Origin: JBAXQQ01 sp037131695
GTDB lineage: Bacteria; Armatimonadota; Hebobacteria; CAIYQO01
NCBI GenBank assembly: GCA_964638715.1
Contig: CAZWZF010000021.1
Span: forward strand, 1 to 64,000
Direction of reading: 5' to 3'
DNA length: 64,000 nucleotides
Shown here: piece after piece, positions 34,601 to 42,197 of the stretch
Layout of the letters: each line of letters opens with the position of its first letter
Numbering within the stretch: the first letter of the stretch is position 1
Notes under the pieces: generated by a model
Told to the model about the DNA's origin: nothing
The model's input: the letters and a program-made list of their open reading frames with translations, nothing else
The model's database searches: none
Position numbers and translations under genes: made by a program

Positions 34601-34734
34601 ATAACCGCTACCGGTACAGATTCGTTAGTCTGCAATGCTATCCGGTTAAGTGGAAATTTGATTGCCAATTCCACTGCACCTGCAAATAAACAGGCAATCG
34701 TTACCACTACGGTCATGATTAATTTTCTAATCAT
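31630..34734 (-). CDS. Secreted multidomain glycosidase-like protein (paralog of 57288)
   Basis: This 1034-residue protein has a signal peptide (LIMTVVVTIACLFAGA). An N-terminal Ig-like domain (about 20-125, IALQTNESVPVAVIR) precedes a TIM-barrel-like region (about 130-450) with FKLINWGSPAG, FIGLNFYDEPGLTWGKN and GHGGYDDLSGGYYCPSY. Next comes a Rossmann/amidotransferase-like part (about 475-570, DEDVIDGSLQANHKAVLLTSIDYL), as in the middle domain of GH42 beta-galactosidases, then two beta domains. The Glu in FYDEPGL is a candidate catalytic acid. It shares this whole plan, and phrases such as FNTMPN and GQMRVFARTARPIGGV, with the 1147-residue protein at 57288. GAGGGAGAG precedes the ATG. No family name is certain. 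Confidence 0.6.
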   Translation of the reverse strand: MIRKLIMTVVVTIACLFAGAVELAIKFPLNRIALQTNESVPVAVIRSNATALPADTLVSTITSDNGSKLRFTFAVPAVDVVNNSVRNTQYFNIDARLLKPGNYTLQVDVNGATATTPFEVYSYLRRSTFKLINWGSPAGAANQKIQGDADGGLGYNLMYDHPADLTDYIRAGVDVMPVNIMGGGHQMELRSECDWSDPYVLLGGTRRATRAVFQYRMFPNFIGLNFYDEPGLTWGKNAVTGEWSPHGIPAQVRSFESAFDKKAPQYNTVDPTKPEDVSAWKEWGSWKLGFMDAAWRESAYGANQAKPGLINNTQSQYGWTAFTDGYYFNVTRSLNVASGHGGYDDLSGGYYCPSYFLEMARARDRARPNWYLPTWYRNITDDTMRVENYLSFSVGIQGVMTPPWIEPTGKTPSGKQAIIETNRAMGRLGTIFNTMPNTPKQVAMLYSMSNNLDAQSKDRSMNYAHGYKHGRNLVFGYIAGLISQQPVDAIVDEDVIDGSLQANHKAVLLTSIDYLEPRVIRGLEQFAANGGLVLKTADSAVQVKGAFDLGVTPGLPDQATVDALVKEIMAAPKRDWSKLSPYQTVGKYLEGSTPLSKAMSAQLIKAGIKPIFETDQPEVIAQRHAAGDVEYIFAINTTNDRAKGTTQIILPVTAKITLTNDGRPVYDAMTGENIKELKATKKELSGSFNFGPGQMRVFARTARPIGGVTVGTPVISSDFTREANPIQFSFSASLVDTKGQLLSGSVPMRVQVIDPILQARLDTPKNKSIDANPVLVNRYDLYRATTDGTLQISLPLAANDAAGKWTVIVTELLSNKSATSSFIYKPSSRNANIVGGVSRAIMLDGEEANLYRFVRENQTVTIVPGTGDYKTAAERVQKMLVPWGVKATIMDVAQAYKARTITDEEAVTWVGIDYTPRGSIKAGDANSPLQAGLAVQGAMILLGTPEDNAIIKMIQGAKFLPMVPKAGDFPGRNRGFIAWQREAIGPRQESVTLIANDAAGINEAIGTFYEAAAGMQPLTRFTLPDEAEITPANK

Positions 34735-34759
34735 TGATGCTCTCCCTCTTTCAAAACTT

Positions 34760-34781
34760 TTACATTTATTAATAAATGTAA
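34760..34781. promoter_or_regulatory. 22-bp perfect palindrome upstream of the 31630 gene
   Basis: TTACATTTATT followed by its exact complement AATAAATGTAA lies 26 bases before the start codon. The words TAATAAATGT and TTTGACA in the same order also precede the paralog at 60731. It could be an operator shared by the pair. Confidence 0.4.
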
Positions 34782-34883
34782 TTTATAATGCTATGGTTTG
34801 ACAATATGAATATGGATAAGTTGTTGAATTAATTACAGTTGTCAATCTATTTTTCACATACACCGAAAACTGAACACTAAAAA

Positions 34884-35441
34884 CTACTTACCGACTTGAT
34901 ACCTTTCTGTATAAACAGCCATCCAATCCAGAGGTTTACCAAGTGCAGTACGCAGACGGTGAAGAGTGACAAGGTGATAATCGCAGTGAATCACCACACC
35001 CCAGTTAATGCTTTCGTTTATTTGGAATGGTTCAGTGAGCCATGATACGGGTTTAAACTTGCGGGTAAAATCTTCTGCCGGCAGTGTGGCAAGCAAATCA
35101 GCAAGGTTATTGCAATGATGACGATATACCGAAACAGCAGAGTCAATGCTTTCTTTAAGTTCAATTTCCTGTGGAACCCGCCACTTTACATCATTCGTTC
35201 GGGGAGTTGTGTAAAAATCCTCAATTGCCTCAAAAAACATATCGGACCAGCCAATACTGACACCAGCGATGTGTTCGGCACATTCGCGGATTGACCATTT
35301 GCCGGGAATGGGATGGGCCTCAACATCATCAGCAGTCAAACCTTCCAATGCGGCAGCCAAACGGTCGGGGGCAAGACGAATTCTATCAATGAGATCAGCC
35401 ATTGAAGCGGCTTTTTCAGGGTAATTAGTATCAGGAATCAT
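34884..35441 (-). CDS. DinB-family protein
   Basis: This 185-residue four-helix-bundle protein belongs to the DinB/YfiT-like superfamily of putative metal-dependent transferases or hydrolases. The family pattern is present: LEGLTADDVEAHPIPGKWSIRECAEHIAGV near residues 37-65 with the first metal-binding His in the EHIA motif, and IHCDYHLVTLHRLR near 150-163 with the remaining two His. GAGGT precedes the ATG. Substrates vary across the family (thiol transfers, bacillithiol), and none can be assigned. It stands alone between two long palindromes' gaps on the same strand as its neighbours. Confidence 0.88.
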   Translation of the reverse strand: MIPDTNYPEKAASMADLIDRIRLAPDRLAAALEGLTADDVEAHPIPGKWSIRECAEHIAGVSIGWSDMFFEAIEDFYTTPRTNDVKWRVPQEIELKESIDSAVSVYRHHCNNLADLLATLPAEDFTRKFKPVSWLTEPFQINESINWGVVIHCDYHLVTLHRLRTALGKPLDWMAVYTERYQVGK

Positions 35442-35548
35442 TCTTTTCTACCTCACTAATTATTTACGCCAGTAAAATAATGTTACCTGCAAATTTAAGG
35501 TTATTTATTTCATAAATAACTGCTATGAAGAAGATATCTAATAATTAT

Positions 35549-35675
35549 AGTCACCGTTTGGAACAGGGTCGCAGCCCGGCTCTCCCCGGGAATGCCAATC
35601 TCCTGATTGGCAAGTGGTAAAAATGATAGATTCAAAGAAATCAGCCGGGCTGCGACCCTGTTCCAAACGGTGACT
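35549..35675. repeat. 127-bp element with 33-bp perfect inverted ends
   Basis: Positions 35549-35581 and 35643-35675 are exact complements over 33 bases (core GTTTGGAACAGGGTCGCAGC). The 61-base centre holds a further perfect hairpin, GCCAATC/GATTGGC, with a 4-base loop. It is markedly richer in G+C than its surroundings. Confidence 0.8.
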
Positions 35676-35718
35676 GTTATCTTTTACTATGCAAATAAAT
35701 AAAAAGATAAACCGGATG

Positions 35719-38004
35719 TTATACGCTCATCAACGCCCGGCTTATTATCTCATCCTGCACATATTTTTGCAGGCATACAAAATGTGCAGATAATCCACTG
35801 ATGCGAACTACCAGGTCGCGGTGTTCATCCGGGTGCAGTTGGGCATCTTTCAGTTCATCTACCGAGGTGTAATTTAATTGCAGCGTCGGACCGCCTAATG
35901 CCGCAAAAGTGCGGATAACTGCTGACAGGGTGTTCACCGGTAACTCACTGCCGGTTGGCAATTGCACATCAAGCACGCAGTTGCCGGAATAATCTCGAAA
36001 ATCAATGTGTGACAATGAATGAAAAACATCTGTCAAGCTGTCCGGCGCGGTGGCACGATGCGGGGTAACGCCTTGCGATAAAAGATCACCCGCCTGACGG
36101 CCATCCGGCAATGCACGGACGAAAGGAGCGAACCATTCAAACGCGTAATAAACGAAGAACCCCGGCTGGAATTTCCCACCTCGTTCTGAGGGAATAGTTC
36201 GTACGAATTCTGCTATCTCTTTGGCAAAATCAGCGGCAAAATTATCAATTCCTTCATCACCATGTCCAAATTTCGGCAACTCTTTCAAATATCTTCGCAT
36301 ATCTTCATGCCCAACCCAATTATCCGTCAGGCATTGCCGCAATTCATCCAGCGTCAGTTTTTTATCTTCATAAACGGCTTTTTTAATGGCAAACAGTGAA
36401 TCAACTAATGTACCAAGTCCCACCAGCGATATGCCACTCGGATTATATTTCGCGCCACCCTGGGTATAATCCATACCATTATCAATACATCCTGACAAGG
36501 TAGTCGAAAAAAACGGGCACGGGTGAAGTTTCCACTGTTCTTTGCCAATTTCCGCCATCCAACCGGCACCGGTTGCTACCAATTGCTTGAATATTCGTAT
36601 AAAATCCCCATAAAATTCTTCAAAGTTATCAGCGGTAATTGGTTTTGGCAATAATGCTGATGATTCTGCCGACATCTTTGCGGGCAAATGGTCCAGCGGT
36701 CGCAGGCAGATATCAAGCACCCGCGACATGTTGAAATAATAATAGGCTCCCGCGCTGTGTTCTACACCTTCGACTATCGTTTCCTGGCAGCCGCCGTTGA
36801 CATACAGACGCGCTTCACCAATAGTTTTCCCTGCGCGCACGCACGCGGGAATAAGAATGTCATCATTCAATAATGCAAAATGATTATGGCCATCAAGAAT
36901 AGTTTCGCTGATCAAATCGAGATATTCCTGCGGCGAGTTAGCGCTGTAGCGGCAGTTCAGTTTGGGATTGAAAAACTTATGGGCATGGTGGGTTTCAATT
37001 ATCAGCCTGGTAAGATCATTCCATACAACATCACCGTTTTCATCACATCCGCCAAGTTCCATACAGGTGCTGGTTTCCGGCCATGAACTATCATCGACAT
37101 GAAACTTTATATCATTTGGCATCATCCAACGCGCCAACAAATCTCGTGCTTCATCCTCGGTCAGCCGTCCGGCGTCGATATCCGCGCGATATAGCGGATA
37201 CAACAGGCGGTCGATATGGCCAACAACAGATATCCCGATAGCTTCCATTGATGCCGTCACCTCGCGCAGGAACCACATCATCGCCAATCCTTCATGAAAT
37301 GTCCGCGGCGGCAATGCGGGAACGCGTTCTGTCGCATCAATAATCATGTTGAGGAACTTGCAAACCTGCGGGTCAGTTGCCAGCAGCAATTGCACCCGTG
37401 CAGTCTCGTTAAAACGTTCCGCTACTCGCAATACCGCCCGGCAACTCATCTCCATTGCCTGAAGATTTGCCAACTGGTGAGGGGTGACTGGATTAGCCAT
37501 ACGCTCTACAATTTCCTGCAAAATGCCATTTATCCCCACACGAAGAAGTTTGGTATATCCAATACTGTGATGGTCGGAATCAAACCCGGACGCGCCATAA
37601 ACATTCCACAAGCCGATTCTATTTTCTTCGCCATGTAGATTAAATGGCTGGAGGAATTCTCTTTCCGGCTTTTCATCAATTAATGGAAGGTTGCGGTTAA
37701 ACAGCCAGGCGGCAGGCATTCGGTCAGTTGGGTATGGGCATCCCCAATTCTCGGAAAAACGCATTCCCATTTCAAAGAAAAATGGACTGTGAGGAAAAAT
37801 AACCGGTTGAAAACGTTCAGCAATTTCATGGTGAAGTTGCGCTTTCATCAGCGAAGGATGGCAATCCGGGTTACTGGCAGCAAAATCATTCATCGCGACA
37901 ACGATACCCGCCCAAATCTGCCGTACCGGCGCAGGCACACCAGCGACTTTATCGCTCCGAAATTCAGCGTAATATTCCCGCAACTCGTCCCGCAATAACT
38001 GCAT
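35719..38004 (-). CDS. Glycyl-radical enzyme (PFL-like family), GCQE type
   Basis: This 761-residue protein has both hallmarks of a glycyl-radical enzyme. The active-site loop YVNGGCQETIVEG gives cysteine C406 with E408 two residues on, the C-x-E pattern of dehydratase and lyase members rather than the CC pair of pyruvate formate-lyase. The C-terminal radical loop is VRISGLSAHF, with G737 where the family has RVSGY. The N-terminal FMQLL start at 38004 is preferred over a TTG further up; a GGGGG run lies 5 bases ahead. No activating enzyme is nearby. The substrate cannot be told from sequence. A second such enzyme is at 60931. Anaerobic life is implied. Confidence 0.85.
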   Translation of the reverse strand: MQLLRDELREYYAEFRSDKVAGVPAPVRQIWAGIVVAMNDFAASNPDCHPSLMKAQLHHEIAERFQPVIFPHSPFFFEMGMRFSENWGCPYPTDRMPAAWLFNRNLPLIDEKPEREFLQPFNLHGEENRIGLWNVYGASGFDSDHHSIGYTKLLRVGINGILQEIVERMANPVTPHQLANLQAMEMSCRAVLRVAERFNETARVQLLLATDPQVCKFLNMIIDATERVPALPPRTFHEGLAMMWFLREVTASMEAIGISVVGHIDRLLYPLYRADIDAGRLTEDEARDLLARWMMPNDIKFHVDDSSWPETSTCMELGGCDENGDVVWNDLTRLIIETHHAHKFFNPKLNCRYSANSPQEYLDLISETILDGHNHFALLNDDILIPACVRAGKTIGEARLYVNGGCQETIVEGVEHSAGAYYYFNMSRVLDICLRPLDHLPAKMSAESSALLPKPITADNFEEFYGDFIRIFKQLVATGAGWMAEIGKEQWKLHPCPFFSTTLSGCIDNGMDYTQGGAKYNPSGISLVGLGTLVDSLFAIKKAVYEDKKLTLDELRQCLTDNWVGHEDMRRYLKELPKFGHGDEGIDNFAADFAKEIAEFVRTIPSERGGKFQPGFFVYYAFEWFAPFVRALPDGRQAGDLLSQGVTPHRATAPDSLTDVFHSLSHIDFRDYSGNCVLDVQLPTGSELPVNTLSAVIRTFAALGGPTLQLNYTSVDELKDAQLHPDEHRDLVVRISGLSAHFVCLQKYVQDEIISRALMSV

Positions 38005-38086
38005 AAATGCCCCCAAGAAATAAACCGGGTTTCTGTGCAAAGTTTATTCCTGAAGATGTATTAAAGTCAATAGGAAATTGATTGTA

Positions 38087-38195
38087 TTTTTACATCGATT
38101 AACAGGATTAAAAGGATAAGATAAGTATTTTTAAAATAATTTTCGCAGTATCTGTGATATCAATATCTTTTTAATCCTGTTAATCGATGTAAAAA
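38087..38195. repeat. 109-bp element with 27-bp perfect inverted ends
   Basis: Positions 38087-38113 and 38169-38195 are exact complements over 27 bases (core ACATCGATTAACAGGATTAA) around a 55-base centre. Single arms of the same kind occur at about 26936-26960 and 60900-60928. Confidence 0.75.
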
Positions 38196-38211
38196 AAACA
38201 TAACCGAATTA

Positions 38212-39795
38212 TCACTTGATTATTTTCTTCTCATCCACAACCGTCTGGTAATCATTAAAGTTGTATGGTTCATCCCAGGTGGAGAAATAGCTGTGATGTG
38301 GGAGCATGGGTAAATTAACGTCAAACAGCGAGTTGAATATCAACCGGTATTCATTAACTGGCTGCAGGTCGTCAGGTACAACAATGTTGTATTCCTTGGG
38401 TGCGCGGATCGCCACCATGTTGCGCAGTCTTTCCTGAATGGCGGATTTATCGGGGTTTATCCAATCCATGTGAGAACCGGGACCGTGGTCGGACTGAATT
38501 ATAATTATTGTCGGACGGGTAGAGCGTGCCAGGATTGATTTCACCATTGCTTCTACTTTGCGATTTATAAATATTACCTGCTCTTTATAATATGCCAGGT
38601 ATTCTTCATACGAACCACCGACTTTTTGAAAATCTTTTCCATCTTCAATTGCAAATTCGCGGTCCGGGTTGCGTGGTGAACCGTCCTGATAAAATACAAA
38701 AGGCGGATGCGGAGAAAGAATATGGGCATAAACATAAATCGGCGCTTTGAACTTGGTGGTGTGAGACAAATAATCCAGAGTATACAAAATAGTGTGGCGG
38801 TGTTGTTTGTATGATGTTATTACAGATTTATTCTTTTCAGATATACCCGCAGAAATCGGAGTTGACTGCAGCAGTTTTGTTTCAAAGTTATTTATTTTAT
38901 CGTCTTTTTCGGCAATGTAATAATCAGCATTTTTAATTCCCAGCCAATCATACGCGGATTTGAATGTTATGGTGGTGTAGCCATGATTTTTCAGGGTAGC
39001 AAAAACGCGGTTATAATCAATCAGTTCTTTCAAAGGCAGCCTGTCCGCTGATTTTGGCGGAATCTTTGTCGGTACCATATCCTGCAGGTAATCATAGTTA
39101 AGCATTGAAGACATCACCAGCAAAGTTTGGCAATAATTTGTGGAGCTATTTGTTGCAAGTTGAAAGTCATTAACGTGGAGAAAATTAGTAAAATCGGCGT
39201 TGTCGTATTTATAAACATCATTCAATATATCGTTACGGCCATAGGCATCCAGAATGATGTGATAAATATTCGGCAGCACCTTTACTCTTACTTTTGCGTT
39301 TAATTCCGGGCCTTCCGCCTGTACCACTGCCGGTTTTGACACTCTGCCATAAGTTACTTTCAAAGTCATCAGCGTTGGCGGGATAATCAGTGCAATACCG
39401 AATATCCAGGCGAAGTTTACCATGACATCTAACTTTTTCGCCGTGCGCAATAACGGAATCACCGGAATTAATAAAATTATCACCCAGAATGTCAGCGGTA
39501 TAATCGGATTATACTCTATAATCTGTTTTGCTATATAAACCGTTCGCAGCCAGCCAATGACATGTTGATAGGAGAAAAACCAAAGGAAGAACAATGAGGT
39601 AATGATCGATACTTTATCAGCACGGCGGATAACCAGATATAGTAAGCCCCACAGTATAATTACAGCACCGATACTTATCACCAGCGACCGAATTATTTCT
39701 TCGCTGGTTACCTCAATTATATTGCCGGCGTAAAGTGCAATCACTGGGAAAATTGCGAATATCAGCGGAAATAATAGCCGTAATACCCGCTTCAT
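38212..39795 (-). CDS. Membrane sulfatase-fold (alkaline phosphatase superfamily) protein
   Basis: This 527-residue protein has about five transmembrane helices in the first 165 residues, then a large extracytoplasmic domain of the sulfatase/phosphoethanolamine-transferase fold. Metal-site landmarks are PNIYHIILDAYGRND (first Asp), STNYCQTLLVMSSMLN (nucleophile region, probably the Thr of YCQT), and IIIIQSDHGPGSH (late Asp-His). It overlaps the methyltransferase by 4 bases (ATGA), so the two are co-translated. Proteins of this shape modify envelope polymers by transferring or removing phospho- or sulfo-groups. No Cys-x-Pro-x-Arg sulfatase signature is present, so formylglycine activation is not expected. 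Confidence 0.8.
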   Translation of the reverse strand: MKRVLRLLFPLIFAIFPVIALYAGNIIEVTSEEIIRSLVISIGAVIILWGLLYLVIRRADKVSIITSLFFLWFFSYQHVIGWLRTVYIAKQIIEYNPIIPLTFWVIILLIPVIPLLRTAKKLDVMVNFAWIFGIALIIPPTLMTLKVTYGRVSKPAVVQAEGPELNAKVRVKVLPNIYHIILDAYGRNDILNDVYKYDNADFTNFLHVNDFQLATNSSTNYCQTLLVMSSMLNYDYLQDMVPTKIPPKSADRLPLKELIDYNRVFATLKNHGYTTITFKSAYDWLGIKNADYYIAEKDDKINNFETKLLQSTPISAGISEKNKSVITSYKQHRHTILYTLDYLSHTTKFKAPIYVYAHILSPHPPFVFYQDGSPRNPDREFAIEDGKDFQKVGGSYEEYLAYYKEQVIFINRKVEAMVKSILARSTRPTIIIIQSDHGPGSHMDWINPDKSAIQERLRNMVAIRAPKEYNIVVPDDLQPVNEYRLIFNSLFDVNLPMLPHHSYFSTWDEPYNFNDYQTVVDEKKIIK

Positions 39796-41177
39796 TTATC
39801 ATCTCGTTTACAAAGCAAATACAGCGTCCGGCATGAATCGGTAATATCTTCGCGGTGAACCATGTAGAAATATTCACCAAAAGCTCTTTCAAATTCTTCG
39901 CGGGTGTAGTTAACAAATATATCTTCGCGCGCCGCCAGCATTCGCTTAATCTGTGAATCTTCTTTCGGGACAAACTCGATTATCAGCCATTTTCCGCATT
40001 GAGAAAAGAAATCGGCAATCATTCCCAGCGGCAGGTTATTTGCAATTGCCAGGTGGTGGATAATAGCAAGTGCCAATACGCAATCCGCCGGGCCGCGCTG
40101 TATCATAGATGCGCGTTCATTGTGATGCCAGCCCAGAGCGGGACTGGGATTCGACAAATCCATCACCAGCGGTAATATATTCCGGTTTTCCTTAGACGCG
40201 AAGTCGCGATACATAAACTCAACGGCGGCAACGTCAAAATCAAAAGCTGTTACCTGCGCGCCTATGCCTTCGCCAATTTCGCTGTATCTGCCGGTATTCG
40301 CCCCCAGGTCCCACACGGTATGCGGGGCCGCCTCGCGCATGTAAGCCAACACCAGTGCGGCCTTGTGAGCAGACGATGAATCGGTGTAATTAGTATTGTC
40401 GTAATAGTCGGACCAGGTGGTTTTTGGCGGTTCCCAGGTGAGTTTATTTACTGTTGACAATAGCGAATCCAGCGTCGCCATTAAGCCAAATTTGGATACT
40501 TTTACCTCGCCGGCGCGGCTATTGGCAGCTTCCGCGTCGCCGCCCATTGCCCGCGCCATGCCAAATAAATGCAGCAGCAGTCCCATATTAAACCGACTCG
40601 AACCCGGCAGCATTTTTGCCGCCATATCTACCGGCACACCGTCAATAAAACAACGCAGCAGCGATGACAACCGCGCGTCAGTCTTTGCCATTAATGCCAG
40701 TGGAGCAAGAAAATGGCGGACAAATTGACCATAAGCTATCCAGGGTTTGCCTTCGTTATATTTCTCGAATGACAAGGTGTCGATAAATATCGGCTGACTG
40801 CCGATGAATTGGATATTGTATGCAGAAGCGTCTTTCAACGACATTCCCCGCGCCATAGCCGCAATCTGCAATTTCAATGTCAAAATAGCCGCCTGTTTCA
40901 ACTGGCTGAATGACCATTCATAGGGGTATGAAATGAAGGGTATTTTCTCGGGCATGATTATTTTGTAATACTCGCCAACCCCGGTTACCCCTACTGCTTC
41001 CTCATGCTCAACCAGCACCTTGCTGTCAATTAACTCCGCATATAAACCTGACGAAATCAGCAAGTCATAATCTTCCTGTGCCGAAAAGTTAACCTGACGG
41101 AATATTTGACCATTTATGGAAAATATATGCCCGTCCGGGTCGCGAAAAGATGCCGTGTTTTGCTGCATGTCATTCAT
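39792..41177 (-). CDS. SAM-dependent methyltransferase
   Basis: This 461-residue protein has a class I methyltransferase domain in its second half: VWDLGANTGRYSEI (motif I), ITAFDFDVAAVEFMYRD region (motif II acidic residue), and CVLALAIIHHLAIANNLPL (motif IV-V). The first 250 residues form a separate domain with GQIFRQV, YDLLISSGLYAELI and DASAYNIQF, seen in large methyltransferases of nodulation or surface-polymer clusters. AGGAAA precedes the ATG. It lies between a small membrane protein (2-base gap) and the sulfatase-fold gene (4-base overlap), so the three form one operon, probably for cell-surface modification. Confidence 0.85.
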   Translation of the reverse strand: MNDMQQNTASFRDPDGHIFSINGQIFRQVNFSAQEDYDLLISSGLYAELIDSKVLVEHEEAVGVTGVGEYYKIIMPEKIPFISYPYEWSFSQLKQAAILTLKLQIAAMARGMSLKDASAYNIQFIGSQPIFIDTLSFEKYNEGKPWIAYGQFVRHFLAPLALMAKTDARLSSLLRCFIDGVPVDMAAKMLPGSSRFNMGLLLHLFGMARAMGGDAEAANSRAGEVKVSKFGLMATLDSLLSTVNKLTWEPPKTTWSDYYDNTNYTDSSSAHKAALVLAYMREAAPHTVWDLGANTGRYSEIGEGIGAQVTAFDFDVAAVEFMYRDFASKENRNILPLVMDLSNPSPALGWHHNERASMIQRGPADCVLALAIIHHLAIANNLPLGMIADFFSQCGKWLIIEFVPKEDSQIKRMLAAREDIFVNYTREEFERAFGEYFYMVHREDITDSCRTLYLLCKRDDK

Positions 41178-41179
41178 TG

Positions 41180-41398
41180 CTATTTCCTGCCAGACATTCG
41201 TTTAAAAAATTCCAATATCTTTTGCCAGTATACCTTTATCGCATAACCTACCGCGCATATTGACGCTGCCACTACTGAAAATAGATACATCACCGAATTG
41301 CCATCAATATATGCATTAGCAGCCCGCTGAATCATAAAAAATGCGCATATCGACAATATTAAAACAGATATAGCTAATGATAAAATTTTCTTTTTCAC
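41180..41398 (-). CDS. Small two-helix membrane protein
   Basis: This 72-residue protein starts with GTG at 41398, 5 to 6 bases after GGAGG; the ATG two bases upstream runs straight into a stop. Two hydrophobic segments (about 5-25 and 37-55) are joined by a short loop, and the C-terminus is basic (KILEFFKRMSGRK). It lies 2 bases before the methyltransferase gene and is the first gene of that operon. No family is recognised. It may be an accessory subunit of the envelope-modification enzymes. Confidence 0.7.
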   Translation of the reverse strand: MKKKILSLAISVLILSICAFFMIQRAANAYIDGNSVMYLFSVVAASICAVGYAIKVYWQKILEFFKRMSGRK

Positions 41399-41442
41399 AT
41401 AAACCTCCAGGCAGCTTTGCCTATATAATTATACCAGATATC

Positions 41443-42009
41443 TTAAAATTTCTGCCGGTCAATTAACGATAAAAATTCGTTTCTGGTGGCGGCACTGTTG
41501 CGGAAACTACCGAGTACCGATGATGTGGTCATCATGGAGTTCTGTTTTTCCACTCCGCGCATCATCATGCACAGGTGCCGTGCCTCGATAATTACCCCCA
41601 CCCCTTCGGCGCCGATAGAATCCATTATCGCATGGGCAACCTGCTCGGTAAGTCGTTCCTGTATTTGCAATCGGCGGGCATACATATCTACCAGACGTGC
41701 CAGTTTGCTGACCCCGAATATTTTCCCCTGCGGAATATAGCCAATATGGCAGCGGCCATAGAAAGGCAGCATGTGATGCTCACACATCGAATATATCTCA
41801 ATATCGCGGAGAATAATCATGTTGCTGGCTTCCTGGGTGAAAACAGCCCCGTTCACCATTTCTTCCGGGTGCTGCTGATAACCCTGGTAAAGAAACTCAA
41901 ATGATTTCGCCACCCGCGACGGGGTTTTCAACAACCCTTCGCGGTCCGGGTCATCGCCTATCTCTATTATTAATTCACGAATCAACTGTTCAACGCGTTC
42001 TTTATTCAT
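41443..42009 (-). CDS. folE: GTP cyclohydrolase I
   Basis: FolE opens the folate pathway by converting GTP to 7,8-dihydroneopterin triphosphate in the cytoplasm. This 188-residue protein matches the usual bacterial length. DDPDREGLLKTPSRVAKSFEFLYQGY is at 19-44. The zinc ligands are visible: C76 and H79 in SMCEHHMLPF, and C147 in RHLCMMMRGVEK. The substrate loop and C-terminal TRNEFLSLI are normal. AAAAGG precedes the ATG. It is not obviously co-transcribed with other folate genes; its neighbours are envelope genes. Confidence 0.97.
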   Translation of the reverse strand: MNKERVEQLIRELIIEIGDDPDREGLLKTPSRVAKSFEFLYQGYQQHPEEMVNGAVFTQEASNMIILRDIEIYSMCEHHMLPFYGRCHIGYIPQGKIFGVSKLARLVDMYARRLQIQERLTEQVAHAIMDSIGAEGVGVIIEARHLCMMMRGVEKQNSMMTTSSVLGSFRNSAATRNEFLSLIDRQKF

Positions 42010-42197
42010 TACCTTTTCCCCATCCGCCCGGCAAAATATGACAGATGAAATTTAAACATATTTATTTTTTCCACAAATCGGCTTTATTACCTGCAAAGAA
42101 GGCAATTTTAAGAAGATTGGATATTTATTGATTTTTTGACATGATTAACAAGATTCACATGATTAAATATATCCTGCCCATCCATGTTAATTTGTTC

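Noticed and set aside
38212..39795. True formylglycine sulfatase partnered with the FGE-like remnant
   Set aside because: The Cys-x-Pro-x-Arg signature is missing and the FGE-like gene is broken.
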